From Pseudarcicella hirudinis (GTDB taxonomy: Bacteria > Bacteroidota > Bacteroidia > Cytophagales > Spirosomataceae), in contig NZ_FOXH01000011.1 in the NCBI RefSeq assembly GCF_900115665.1, positions 93,467 through 157,466 on the forward strand: DNA of 64,000 bases. The letters run 5' to 3'. Positions 8,290-17,269 of this stretch are shown piece by piece. Every line of letters begins with the position of its first letter. The first letter of the stretch is position 1. The position numbers were made by a program, and so were the translations under genes. Under the pieces are notes generated by a model. The model was not told the DNA's origin. It saw nothing but the letters and a program-made list of their open reading frames with translations, and did no database searches.

Positions 8290-9879
8290 TTATCTGATTA
8301 CATAAGGCCCAAAGGTTTTCATTACTTCTAATTTTTCTTTTGTTTCATCCAACACATAAACCATATAGGTACCTCCTCCATTTTGAACCCTTATCAACAC
8401 ATGTCCGTTCAAACTTTTAAATGCTTTCGTTATCCAGCCCCCTAAATAGATTCTGGTTTCAGGCAACATGTGGGTATTAAAAACCTTTATACTATCTCCA
8501 CGGCTATTTTTTTCGACAAGTCTAAAGGCCAGTTCCTGCCCCGGCTGGTCTGAGCACCAACTTTGCTGCACTACTACTTCCGGAGATAATGCTTCTATAA
8601 AATCACGATTGTTAGCGTCCCGGTTGCCGTGATGGTTTAATGACATAGCCGTTACACGACCCGCTGCTTTTGCAATCGCCGGTTCAACATTTTTCCTTCC
8701 GGGATAACCCAAACCTTCATAACCGGTATTGTCGCCGCCGCTATAATAAGTAAATGCCCCGTAAGTGATTTTTATGGCATTACTAAGCGGATTTTCGTTG
8801 AACCCTTTTTGCGGCATGTCCGAATCAGAGAAACAGTTTACAATTTGTTCATCTATGCCTGACCAGACTTTATTCCCTGCTTTTATATTGCGTACCGAGA
8901 AATCCGGATAGCTTTTGGGCTGAATCAACAAACCAATTTGCGAATTGCTCCCCGCCTTAAGTGCTTCGTGGATAAAATCCTTTCTTTTTTCCTGCTCCTT
9001 AATGAATTTCACATAATTGGTAAACGTGGCATCTTTACTGTAATAAGTGTGCAAATCAACCGGATAATCAAAACCTCTGTCCAGGAGTTTGTGAATTGGA
9101 ATTTGTGTTCCTACATCGGCTATTCCGGATAATTGATAAGCTCCGTTTGCAGTATATGGGGTTTGGGCATTTACACTGCCATAATGGTCCTGGTGGAAAT
9201 GCGTTATCATGGCATAATCGATAGTCAGCGCTCTGTTTTTCGGCATTATCTGTGCGATGTAGGCGGCTATCCACTCACCCGGACGTTTTTTATCGGTGGG
9301 TAGTGCCGGGCTTACTTTTAACGGGGAATTCTTTTTATAAAATTCCTCTGTCTGTAAATCACCTGCGTCTAACAACATGGTTGTACCATCCGGAAAGACC
9401 ATGAAACTGGCATTCCCACGCCCGGTTTCTATAAAATGGATGTCCAAAAACCCCTGCTGCCAGGCCGCCGGAAGATTTCTGTCCTTTACCTTCTGCGATG
9501 CTATCGAATCTGATGCTAACTTAACTGCTATAAAATTCTTTTGTGCCGCTGCTGTTTTGCTTTTATAGTCCAGGCAGGAAAACTCAAATTCACCACTTGA
9601 ATTAGTAATCGCTGTATTTGAAGTATTCACTTCGGTAATGGCTGCACCTGAAATTGCTACCTTGCTTTCATCAACAATTTTTCCTTTTATTTTATCAGTT
9701 ACACGAAGATTAAGATCTGCTTTATCAATAGTTTTCTGATCTGAAACTACTATACAGCTGTAACAGGTTGTACCGAAACTCCTTTGAAACATCAGTACTG
9801 TCAGGACTAAAAAGAGGGTTCTTTTTAAATTAAAATGAGTATGTTCAACAAACATATTTAAGATAGTTGTTTTTAACAT
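8290..9879 (-). CDS. Exported metallo-beta-lactamase-fold hydrolase with N-terminal carboxypeptidase-regulatory domain
   Basis: 529 residues. Signal peptide (about 15-40), a CarboxypepD_reg-like beta-sandwich (about 55-115, DKIKGKIVDESKVAISGAAITEV), then a ComEC-like metallo-beta-lactamase domain: LLDAGD at its start, the metal motif H227-F-H229-Q-D231-H232, and downstream YYSGGDN and SLNHHGNRDANN. The ComEC-type fold suggests a phosphodiesterase or nuclease acting outside the cytoplasm. It is the last gene of the fecR-susC-susD-glycerophosphodiesterase series, but a terminator hairpin precedes it and an almost identical one follows it, so it may be a later addition. ATG 9879 is used; ATG 9855 would also keep the signal peptide. 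Substrate unknown. Confidence 0.83.
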   Translation of the reverse strand: MLKTTILNMFVEHTHFNLKRTLFLVLTVLMFQRSFGTTCYSCIVVSDQKTIDKADLNLRVTDKIKGKIVDESKVAISGAAITEVNTSNTAITNSSGEFEFSCLDYKSKTAAAQKNFIAVKLASDSIASQKVKDRNLPAAWQQGFLDIHFIETGRGNASFMVFPDGTTMLLDAGDLQTEEFYKKNSPLKVSPALPTDKKRPGEWIAAYIAQIMPKNRALTIDYAMITHFHQDHYGSVNAQTPYTANGAYQLSGIADVGTQIPIHKLLDRGFDYPVDLHTYYSKDATFTNYVKFIKEQEKRKDFIHEALKAGSNSQIGLLIQPKSYPDFSVRNIKAGNKVWSGIDEQIVNCFSDSDMPQKGFNENPLSNAIKITYGAFTYYSGGDNTGYEGLGYPGRKNVEPAIAKAAGRVTAMSLNHHGNRDANNRDFIEALSPEVVVQQSWCSDQPGQELAFRLVEKNSRGDSIKVFNTHMLPETRIYLGGWITKAFKSLNGHVLIRVQNGGGTYMVYVLDETKEKLEVMKTFGPYVIR

Positions 9880-9915
9880 GTAACAGGGCAGAGAACCAGC
9901 CCTTCTTATCTTTTC

Positions 9916-9974
9916 CTTTAAAGCAAATAATTGGAAAGAATGAGAGATTTCCCATTCCTTCCAATCATAAAACC
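9916..9974. repeat. 59-bp direct repeat, copy 2 (upstream of the MBL-fold gene)
   Basis: Partner of 8176-8234 (four mismatches by eye). It lies between the glycerophosphodiesterase stop and the MBL-fold start. Confidence 0.85.
9924..9965 (-). terminator. Intrinsic terminator/attenuator after the glycerophosphodiesterase gene (repeat copy 2)
   Basis: On the minus strand 9965-9953 pairs with 9942-9930 (13 pairs, one G-U), followed by an ATTTGCTTT tract, less T-rich than copy 1. It should reduce read-through from the susCD-glycerophosphodiesterase genes into the MBL-fold gene. Confidence 0.7.
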
Positions 9975-9993
9975 AATTACCTTCCTGTGAGGC

Positions 9994-10893
9994 TTATGGA
10001 TGTAAATGTCTTGCCTTCAGATAAAGAAGCAGCTGCTTAGGTCTGTCGGTTTGAATCATGTTGGTTCCTTTTCCAACGATCCATCCATAACTTCCTGCTA
10101 TATCCGTTTCAGAACGGTCATCATCGTGTCCACCGTTTAAACTTGCCCAAAGTGAGTTTATCCAGACTCTTGAACCTCTTTCCTTAATTTTCTCAAATTG
10201 ATTAATCACTGAAGAAGTATCATTTTTAAAGCTCAGTTCAAAAGCGATCGGTTTGATCAGGGTCTGGAAATCATCAATAATTTTCTGCGAACCGGGTTCA
10301 TCAATTCTGACCATCGCCATGTAGAAAATCTTATCCAGTAAATGGCCGTAGTCTTTTTTTACCTGCTCAGGAGTAAAATAATATCCCTTAAAAATGGCAT
10401 GATTAACGGTTCCGGTTTTTTCCAGAATAGCATAAGCTTCATTCAGATGCTCATAACATTTATCAAGATTTACCATTACTTTTCCTTTCACGGCAAGCAT
10501 TGCCTCCTCAAGTGTCGGTACTTTGTGATAAGTTACCCGTCCCATTCCGTTTCTTAAAAACAGTTTCTTCAGAGAATCCAGCGTATAGTCTTTCACGTAA
10601 CCTTTTCCGTTAGTGGTACGATCAACTTTTTCATCGTGCATGATAATCAGATGACCGTCTTTGGTTTTCTGAACATCAATCTCAACAATATCTACACCTA
10701 ATTCAATCGCATTGTTAATCGCAGCAATTGAATTTTCAGGCGAATTACGCCAATCTGCCCTGTGTGCAATTACCAGTACATTTTTATCTTTAGGATTTTT
10801 CAATTGTTCAATAATCGCCGTTACCCTTTGTTTCTGCGCCTGACTTTCGAAGAAAAACACCAAAGAGAATACTAATCCAAAAAAATATTTCAT
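9994..10893 (-). CDS. Exported glycerophosphodiester phosphodiesterase
   Basis: Hydrolyses glycerophosphodiesters (deacylated phospholipid head groups, possibly teichoic-acid-like polymers) to sn-glycerol-3-phosphate and an alcohol. 299 residues with a signal peptide (1-20). GDPD TIM-barrel motifs are clear: H44-R45 in AHRADW, SPENSIAAI, the metal/acid residues E71 and D73 in DIVEIDVQ, H86 in IIMHDEKVDRTTNGKG. It starts 37 bp after susD in the same direction, so SusCD-imported or surface-bound substrate is probably processed by this periplasmic enzyme. Ends at a hairpin within the 59-bp repeat. Confidence 0.92.
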   Translation of the reverse strand: MKYFFGLVFSLVFFFESQAQKQRVTAIIEQLKNPKDKNVLVIAHRADWRNSPENSIAAINNAIELGVDIVEIDVQKTKDGHLIIMHDEKVDRTTNGKGYVKDYTLDSLKKLFLRNGMGRVTYHKVPTLEEAMLAVKGKVMVNLDKCYEHLNEAYAILEKTGTVNHAIFKGYYFTPEQVKKDYGHLLDKIFYMAMVRIDEPGSQKIIDDFQTLIKPIAFELSFKNDTSSVINQFEKIKERGSRVWINSLWASLNGGHDDDRSETDIAGSYGWIVGKGTNMIQTDRPKQLLLYLKARHLHP

Positions 10894-10930
10894 TGTTCAA
10901 TTATGTTTATTGGTTTTCTAAAACAGTAAA

Positions 10931-12340
10931 TCAATATCCCGGATTTTGTTTAATGGCAGGATCTGTATTGACCTGACTTTGCGGAATCGGCATGAGCAGA
11001 TTATGCTCGTCAATCGTAATAAGCTTCCCGTTTTCTTTGAACCATTTGTTCATTACCTCAACAGCTGTTTTTGTTCTCAACAGGTCAAACCAACGATGCC
11101 CCTCTCCTACCAGCTCCAGTTTTCTTTCCTGTGCAATAGCCTCACGCAAATCTTTCTGCGTATTTGCGGAAGTATTCGGTAAGCCCGCTCTGTTTCTGAC
11201 TAAATTCAGATTTACAGAAGCCTGATCCGTATTACCCGATTCATTTTCCACTTCTGCCAGCATCAAAAGCACATCAGCATAACGAAGTACTACGAAATCA
11301 CTTCCACCATCGGTAATTACAGTAATTGGCTTTGAGATTTTATTATTGAAAGGAATCCCGGAAGAAGTAAGTGTCACAAAAATGCCTTTCCTCAGATCAT
11401 TTGAAGAGTATAGGTTATAAAGGTTTTTGGTAGGCAGATTATGGCCTTTTGCGCCACTTTGCGTTCCGGAAGGGCTGAATTGCTGGAACATAGTGCTGCC
11501 TTCGCTATTTCCATTGATTCCTGACGCAAACTGCACGGCAAAAATAATTTCCTTGTTATTTTCATTGCTCAGGCTAAAGATGTCCTGAGGCTTAGCAAGT
11601 AAAGTATGTTTTCCGGAATTAACCACACTTTGCAATAAGGTTTTAGCCTCCGGATAACTATTCAGGGTCAGATAGACTTTTGCCAGCAATGTCTGGGCAG
11701 CGGTTTTGATAACTTTACCAGGTTGTGACGAAGTTTCAGGAAGCAGATCAATGGCTTCGGTTAAATCTTTTTTCACCTGATCATACACTTTAGCCTGTGC
11801 CGTTCTTCCCTGACCAAAATATTTGTTGGGATCAGACGTTTCCTCGGTGGCAAGCGGAACATCTCCGTATAGTCTTACCAGATTGAAATACATCAATGCA
11901 CGGATAAATTTCATTTCACCTTTGCGGGCAAGTTTTACTTTATCATCCTTAAATGTAATCTTGTCAATCCGGTTTAATACCACATTAGCTTTCTGAATCC
12001 CCTGATAAGCATGTCTCCAGGTAAGCGTCACGATACCGTTGGTCGGAATTGTTGTAAACTCATCCAGCTGGCCATAAATCCCGTCATCATTTGCCGGAAC
12101 TTCATCATAGGTATTATCTGAAGGAATTTCAGCGAAAGCAGGCAGGTATAAGCCATACAATCCGGTTGACTGAAGACTGGCATAAACCGCATTTACATAT
12201 TCTTCAACTTCCGTTTCATTGGAAAGAAAAATGCTCAGTTCTTTTGAGGTAATCGGGTCCTGATACAGGTCATTTGTACAAGAAGAAATAACCAGCAATA
12301 ACCCAAGAAAAGGTATAAAAAATTTCTTTTTCATCTTCAA
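10931..12340 (-). CDS. SusD/RagB-family nutrient-binding lipoprotein
   Basis: Surface lipoprotein lid of the SusCD transporter. 469 residues with a lipoprotein signal ending in LLLVISSC (Cys about 21), the TPR-rich SusD core, and the C-terminal SusD signature: FVVLRYADVLLMLAEVEN, LNLVRNRAGL, REAIAQERKLELVGEGHRWFDLLRT, ending in a PIPQSQVNTDP segment. The gene lies 12 bp after susC and 37 bp before the glycerophosphodiesterase gene, so the three are almost certainly co-transcribed. Ligand unknown; context suggests a phosphodiester-containing compound. Confidence 0.95.
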   Translation of the reverse strand: MKMKKKFFIPFLGLLLVISSCTNDLYQDPITSKELSIFLSNETEVEEYVNAVYASLQSTGLYGLYLPAFAEIPSDNTYDEVPANDDGIYGQLDEFTTIPTNGIVTLTWRHAYQGIQKANVVLNRIDKITFKDDKVKLARKGEMKFIRALMYFNLVRLYGDVPLATEETSDPNKYFGQGRTAQAKVYDQVKKDLTEAIDLLPETSSQPGKVIKTAAQTLLAKVYLTLNSYPEAKTLLQSVVNSGKHTLLAKPQDIFSLSNENNKEIIFAVQFASGINGNSEGSTMFQQFSPSGTQSGAKGHNLPTKNLYNLYSSNDLRKGIFVTLTSSGIPFNNKISKPITVITDGGSDFVVLRYADVLLMLAEVENESGNTDQASVNLNLVRNRAGLPNTSANTQKDLREAIAQERKLELVGEGHRWFDLLRTKTAVEVMNKWFKENGKLITIDEHNLLMPIPQSQVNTDPAIKQNPGY

Positions 12341-12352
12341 TACTATTTTTGA

Positions 12353-15300
12353 TTAGAATGTTAAGCTTAGCCCTAAAATGAAAGATCTTGCGACAGGATA
12401 ATTGGTATAGGAATATCCGTTTGTCAGAATATTGTCGGGCGAAGTGGCATCTGGATTGAAGCCTCTGTATTTGGTAATGGTCAGCAAATTGTTGGCAGTA
12501 ACATAAACTCTCGCATTCGTTATCTTAAGTTTTGAAAGCACCTGCTGAGGAATGTTGTAAGAAAGCTGCAACGTACGAAGTCTTAAATAATCAGCATCTT
12601 TATAAAACAGATTCGAGCTTCTCGTCAGCTTTCTGGCGCTTGAAAAATTACCCATATTAGGTTGTGCCAAAAAGCCGTTAGGGTTATCGACCGGATGATA
12701 ACGATTATCAAAATAGTATTTATTCGGTACACCAAATCCTTCACCTGACTCATCCTGGGAGGATGCAGCTCTGTCATAAATTTTTCGTCCTTCGATACCA
12801 TTGAAAGAAAAACTCAGTTCAAAGTTTTTATAGAAGAAAGTACTACCAAATCCATACGTAAAATTGGGATTATAAGTACCAAAAATTTTCTGGTCTTTCT
12901 GATCAATTACGCCATCATTATTCAAATCCTCCACGATGTAATCTCCGACAACTGTTCCGGTAAGATGAGGAGTTTTATTGATATCATCCTGATTTTTATA
13001 AACTCCGGTAACATTGTACCCGCTTAGTTCAGCGATAGATCCGCCAACTCTCGTTACGAAATTCCCGTCAGTTCCTGCAATAATCTGCTGTTGCCCCGGT
13101 GCCAGTTCCAGTACTTTATTGGAATTAGTAGCGATATTGGCATTAAAACTCCATTTAACCGCTCCCAGATCAATGGCATTACTTCCCAGTTCAAGTTCAA
13201 AACCACTATTTCTCACTTTTCCGATGTTTTGAATGGAGGAAGTAAAACCTGACTGCTCCGGAATAGGAACATCTAATAAAAGATCCTGAGTAGTTGAATT
13301 ATAGTAATCGGCCGTAAGATTAAACTTATTCCATAAACCTAAATTCAAACCAAGGTTCATAGAAGTTTTGGTTTCCCATGACAAATTGGGGTTTGGAGTG
13401 GAGGTTGCTGAAAAACCAGGTCCTAAAGTATTGCCATATACATAATTTGACGGGCCAACCAATGCTTTTGAACTATATGAACCGATCTGGTTATTACCGG
13501 ATTGCCCATATGTTGCTCTCAATTTGGCAAAAGAAACTACCTTTGTTTTAGGGAAAAAATCTTCATTACTCACTATCCAGCCTGCTGTAACAGAAGGGAA
13601 ATTTCCCCATTTAGTCTGATCACCGAAACGTGAGGAACCATCTCTTCTTATTGTACCTGAGAGCAGGTATTTATTCTGAAAAGCATATTGCAAACGAGCC
13701 AGAAAAGAAACCTGGCTCCACACATACCGGGAAGCAGTTGCTGAAAATGCACTGGCTCCGCCAATATTCGGGATATTATCATCGGGAATCCCAGAGCCGG
13801 TAACTTTTGTAGAAGAACCCGTTTCTTTCTGAAAAGTATAACCAACCAATGCGTCAATATTATGCAAACCGATGTTTGTATTATAATTGACGGTATTCTC
13901 TACCAGATAATTTACATTCAGTTCTCTGGTTTCTACGGCTGAAGCCGGTTTTGGCGCAGCAGTACGGTATCCACCGACGTCAGATGGGTTATAGAAATCA
14001 AAGTAATTATTTCTTATATCAGCCCCGACAAGTGCTTTGAATTTTAAGCCGGGAACAGGTTCATACGACAAATAAGTATTACCGAAGGTTCTGAATAAAT
14101 TTCTGGTATTCTTTATTTTCTTAATTAATGCCACTGCATTTTCTCCCAGCGCTCCGTCTTCCGGTGTATTGGCAATAATCTGTTTGCTGATAGACAAGGA
14201 ACCGTCAGCATTATAAGGACTGAAAAAAGGATACATAATCAGCACTCCGGCCACCGGGTCATTCGACCAGTTAGCATCATTTTCGAAATAGTTCTGTGTG
14301 GAAAAAGAAGGATTCACTGCCACACTAAAATCAATCTTGTCTGACAATTTTGAATCTATCTTGATTGTTCCGCTGTATCTGTTCAATCCGTTTTCAATGA
14401 CAATTCCCTGCTGGTCCAGGTAGTTGAAGGAAACGAAATAACTGGATTTGGAAGTGCCTCTTGTAAGGGCAAGGTTATAACTTCTGATCGGAGCAGTCCG
14501 GAATATCTCATTCAGCCAGTTGGTATTTGTCAGACCCGGCTGCTTATCAAGATAGGGTTGCAGATAGTTAAGTCTCAATTCTCTCAGACTGGCTCCTTTG
14601 GCAATACGTGTTGCTCTGTCATCATTAATACTTCTGTTGGCAGGATCTTTGGAAACGTATCCCCAGTCTCTTGCCTCAGTAAAATACTGTGCGGCCTCAT
14701 AAGCATCTACATACTGCACATTATCAGCCCTTTGCTGAATTCCGGTATAAGCATCAAGGGAAATTGTCAATCTGTCTTCTTTCCCCTTTTTCGTAGTAAT
14801 CAGAATAACCCCGTTAGCTGCCCGCGAACCATAAATCGCTGCTGAAGCCGGATCTTTCAATACATCGATTGTCTCAATATCCTGGGGGTTAATAGAGTTT
14901 AACGAACTACCTTCCGACAACGGAAATCCATCTACTACAACAAGAGGACTTCTTCCGGCGGTAAGCGTTCCGATTCCCCGAATCACAATCTGAGGGTCAG
15001 CACCAGGTTGTGCAGAAGCTTCGTTGATTACCACACCAGCAGCTTTCCCGGCCAATTGATTGGCAAAACTACTGCTGGCATACCTATTCAGTTCCTGAGA
15101 TTTAACCTGAGAAATAGAACCTGTAATTTTTGATTTTGATTGTTTTCCGTAACCAATTACCACTACTTCCTGTAATGCCTCAGTACTGGGAGACAAGTCA
15201 ACATTGATAACGGACTGGTTTCCGACTGCAATTTCTTTAGAGCCGTATCCTACAAATGAGAACACAAGCACTGCTTTCTCATCATTCGTAGTAATCGTAT

Positions 15301-15799
15301 ATTTTCCGGAAGCATTGCTGGATGTTCCCTGGGCAGTTCCTTTCACCCCGATATTCACACCAACCATGGCCTGCTTGGTGCTGGCATCTATCACCTGCCC
15401 CATTACGGTTTTAGCAGGTTGATTAGCTTTTCGGGGATCTTCTTTAATAAAAATGTAGGAATCTGTTGCCTTGTAAATTACGTGATAAGGCTTAAGCAGC
15501 TCTTCCAGAATACTGCTCAGCTTTTTGTTTTCCGCATTCACAGAAACCTTATTTTCCAGAGGAAGTAAATCTTTGGAATAGATAAACTGGCAATTCCCGT
15601 TTTCACTGATTTTGTTTAACATTTCACGCAAACTTACCTTTTGAAGTCTGAGTGTTAATATTTTGTCCAGCACATTCTGAGACTGGGCGTTCCCCTGAAA
15701 ATAAGTCAGGCTCAGCAATAAAAAGGCAATAGTCGAAATGACTTGATACTTCCTGAAACATTTCAGTAAAATCAGAAATCGATTCACATTTTTTTTCAT
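12353..15799 (-). CDS. SusC/RagA-family TonB-dependent receptor with STN domain
   Basis: Full-length transporter, 1148 residues. Signal peptide (about 1-39), STN domain (about 45-120, with LREMLNKISENGNCQFIYSK), carboxypeptidase-regulatory domain (GQVIDASTKQAMVGVNI), TonB-box-like EVVVIGYG, plug (IRGIGTLTAGRSPLVVVDG and YGSRAANGVILITT), then a 22-strand barrel ending LGLSLTF. The STN domain implies signalling to the FecR encoded immediately upstream (16058-17026). Start ATG 15799 is preceded by CAAAAGT, exactly as in the other STN-type susC of this window. Forms an operon with susD (12-bp gap). The 258-bp leader region holds several hairpins and a predicted antisense RNA. Confidence 0.96.
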   Translation of the reverse strand: MKKNVNRFLILLKCFRKYQVISTIAFLLLSLTYFQGNAQSQNVLDKILTLRLQKVSLREMLNKISENGNCQFIYSKDLLPLENKVSVNAENKKLSSILEELLKPYHVIYKATDSYIFIKEDPRKANQPAKTVMGQVIDASTKQAMVGVNIGVKGTAQGTSSNASGKYTITTNDEKAVLVFSFVGYGSKEIAVGNQSVINVDLSPSTEALQEVVVIGYGKQSKSKITGSISQVKSQELNRYASSSFANQLAGKAAGVVINEASAQPGADPQIVIRGIGTLTAGRSPLVVVDGFPLSEGSSLNSINPQDIETIDVLKDPASAAIYGSRAANGVILITTKKGKEDRLTISLDAYTGIQQRADNVQYVDAYEAAQYFTEARDWGYVSKDPANRSINDDRATRIAKGASLRELRLNYLQPYLDKQPGLTNTNWLNEIFRTAPIRSYNLALTRGTSKSSYFVSFNYLDQQGIVIENGLNRYSGTIKIDSKLSDKIDFSVAVNPSFSTQNYFENDANWSNDPVAGVLIMYPFFSPYNADGSLSISKQIIANTPEDGALGENAVALIKKIKNTRNLFRTFGNTYLSYEPVPGLKFKALVGADIRNNYFDFYNPSDVGGYRTAAPKPASAVETRELNVNYLVENTVNYNTNIGLHNIDALVGYTFQKETGSSTKVTGSGIPDDNIPNIGGASAFSATASRYVWSQVSFLARLQYAFQNKYLLSGTIRRDGSSRFGDQTKWGNFPSVTAGWIVSNEDFFPKTKVVSFAKLRATYGQSGNNQIGSYSSKALVGPSNYVYGNTLGPGFSATSTPNPNLSWETKTSMNLGLNLGLWNKFNLTADYYNSTTQDLLLDVPIPEQSGFTSSIQNIGKVRNSGFELELGSNAIDLGAVKWSFNANIATNSNKVLELAPGQQQIIAGTDGNFVTRVGGSIAELSGYNVTGVYKNQDDINKTPHLTGTVVGDYIVEDLNNDGVIDQKDQKIFGTYNPNFTYGFGSTFFYKNFELSFSFNGIEGRKIYDRAASSQDESGEGFGVPNKYYFDNRYHPVDNPNGFLAQPNMGNFSSARKLTRSSNLFYKDADYLRLRTLQLSYNIPQQVLSKLKITNARVYVTANNLLTITKYRGFNPDATSPDNILTNGYSYTNYPVARSFILGLSLTF

Positions 15800-15812
15800 A
15801 CTTTTGAGTTGT

Positions 15813-15935
15813 TTTAAAAACTTAAGACAAAATGCTCCCTTGCGAGTTTTTTAAAACTCACCAAGTCAAATCACATTGATGAAATAAGGAGCTTTTTAAT
15901 TAGGCCGAAGGTGTTGCGAGCATCTTCGGTTTTTT
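15813..15935 (+). ncRNA. Predicted antisense sRNA opposite the second susC leader
   Basis: Prediction only. Plus-strand TActTTTG (15799-15806) overlaps the susC start codon. Downstream are GCTCCCTT/AAGGAGC (15834-15841/15886-15892, followed by T5), an inner GAGTTTT/AAAACTC palindrome (15844-15859), and a second hairpin with a six-T tail ending at 15935. The layout (box on the start codon, CAAAA-nnn-TCCCTT, nested hairpins, terminator) parallels 1924-2055. cis-antisense RNAs opposite susC genes are known from Bacteroides (DonS type). No -33 element is visible here. Confidence 0.42.
15905..15935 (+). terminator. Intrinsic terminator, plus strand, upstream of second susC
   Basis: CCGAAGGTG (15905-15913) pairs with CATCTTCGG (15921-15929); the single G-U exists only in plus-strand RNA, and six T follow. 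No plus-strand gene precedes it. Confidence 0.6.
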
Positions 15936-16057
15936 CATTTTCTGCTTGTCAGACAAATGAGCAATTACAGTTTGAGAAGATTGTCAAGGGTTTAATTCAT
16001 GCTTAAAATGAGGGTTTTTATGGGTAAACTTATTTGCTTTACACTATCGATAGTCTT

Positions 16058-17026
16058 TTAACAGCCGTTTCCTTTGATGATAACATGACCATCCTTCATA
16101 TAATAGCTGGCATCAAGAAAAAGGCAAAGCTTTTCAAGAATTTTTTCCAGCTGTTCATTTTTGAACTGGGCATTCAGCATACATTTTTTCATTTTCACAT
16201 TTCCTAATTCAATCCTGACATCATACTTACGGCTTAATACTTCCACAATTTCAGTCAGTGAAGCATCTTCAAAAACAAGTCGTCCTTCCGTCCAGGCCAG
16301 GTAATCATGGGCATTTGATACATTTATCTGAGATAATTGTCTGTTTTGCAGGTTATAAACTACTTTTTGATTCGGAAGAAGATTGATGGAAGACTGTGGG
16401 TTCTGAACATTTACTTTACCAGTTACGACTGTCACCTCTTCCTTTTCTGTTCCAGGATAAGCCTTGATATTAAAACTTGTTCCCAGTACTTTGGTTTGTA
16501 ATTGAGCCGTTTTTATAATAAATGGTTTTTCAGGATTTCTGGTAACCTTAAAAAAAGCTTCTCCTTCCAGATAAACCCGGCGGGTCTTTCCCGAAAAATC
16601 TTTTTCATATTTAAATCTGGTTTTCGCATTGAGATGTACACTTGAGCCATCCGGTAAAATCACTTCTTTCATTTCCCCGGAACCTGCATAAACTTCCACT
16701 AACTCAATGGGTTTATTCCTGAGCGACTGCCAGTAAATCCAGGCAAAAACACTGATTCCTGATACCAAAAGTACCGAAGCAGCAATCCTGACCCATGAAG
16801 TGGCAAAAAACCGTTTTCTAAATGTCCGCTGTTTAATGCCTTCTCTTATATTATTTCTGATTTCATCTTTAAGATTTTGCTCATGCGCATCATCGATAAA
16901 CCTGAAATCAGAATGATGGTCTTCCTCTAAATTTTCCAGCCAGTGATTTAACTCAGCTATCTCTTCATTCGAGCAGGAGCCGGTTTTATATTTTTGAATG
17001 AGAATCTGTATTTTTTCAGGAGTCAT
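16058..17026 (-). CDS. FecR-family anti-sigma factor
   Basis: Inner-membrane anti-sigma partner of the STN-type SusC encoded next. 322 residues: cytoplasmic N-terminal region (1-80) with an LNHWLE motif, one membrane helix (about 83-103, VRIAASVLLVSGISVFAWI), FecR domain (about 115-215: LPDGSSVHLNAKTRF, LEGEAFFKVTRNPEKPFII, VLGTSFNIKAYPG), and a C-terminal DUF4974-like domain (about 245-320). Unlike the locus at 1-4 kb there is no sigma gene upstream; the nearest ECF sigma is at 7575-8162, beyond the end of the locus. Followed by susC after 258 bp. Confidence 0.93.
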   Translation of the reverse strand: MTPEKIQILIQKYKTGSCSNEEIAELNHWLENLEEDHHSDFRFIDDAHEQNLKDEIRNNIREGIKQRTFRKRFFATSWVRIAASVLLVSGISVFAWIYWQSLRNKPIELVEVYAGSGEMKEVILPDGSSVHLNAKTRFKYEKDFSGKTRRVYLEGEAFFKVTRNPEKPFIIKTAQLQTKVLGTSFNIKAYPGTEKEEVTVVTGKVNVQNPQSSINLLPNQKVVYNLQNRQLSQINVSNAHDYLAWTEGRLVFEDASLTEIVEVLSRKYDVRIELGNVKMKKCMLNAQFKNEQLEKILEKLCLFLDASYYMKDGHVIIKGNGC

Positions 17027-17236
17027 TAATCAATCGGGCTTGTCATAATAAACGGTTTCAGATACAAGTAGGCTGAGAAAGGAAATAGTACTATTGAAAA
17101 ATGAATATTTTTAAAAAAAAATTATGCGGAAGCAAATTTTCCTCTGTTTCAGGCTGTAAAAAGCCCCTTTGATTCAATTTCAGGCAGATTTCAACGGAAA
17201 ATTCGGTTTCTCTCATCCAATCTCATCCGTAAATAT

Positions 17237-17244
17237 TAATTTTG
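17237..17244 (+). promoter_or_regulatory. Candidate -7 promoter box for the YchJ-family gene
   Basis: TAATTTTG matches TAnnTTTG; the predicted transcript start is about 20 nt before ATG 17270. Confidence 0.5.
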
Positions 17245-17269
17245 AATCTTAAATGTCAAGACCATCTCT

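Noticed and set aside
15844-15859. GAGTTTT-TT-AAAACTC palindrome as an operator
   Set aside because: It is better explained as the inner stem of the proposed leader/antisense RNA structure.
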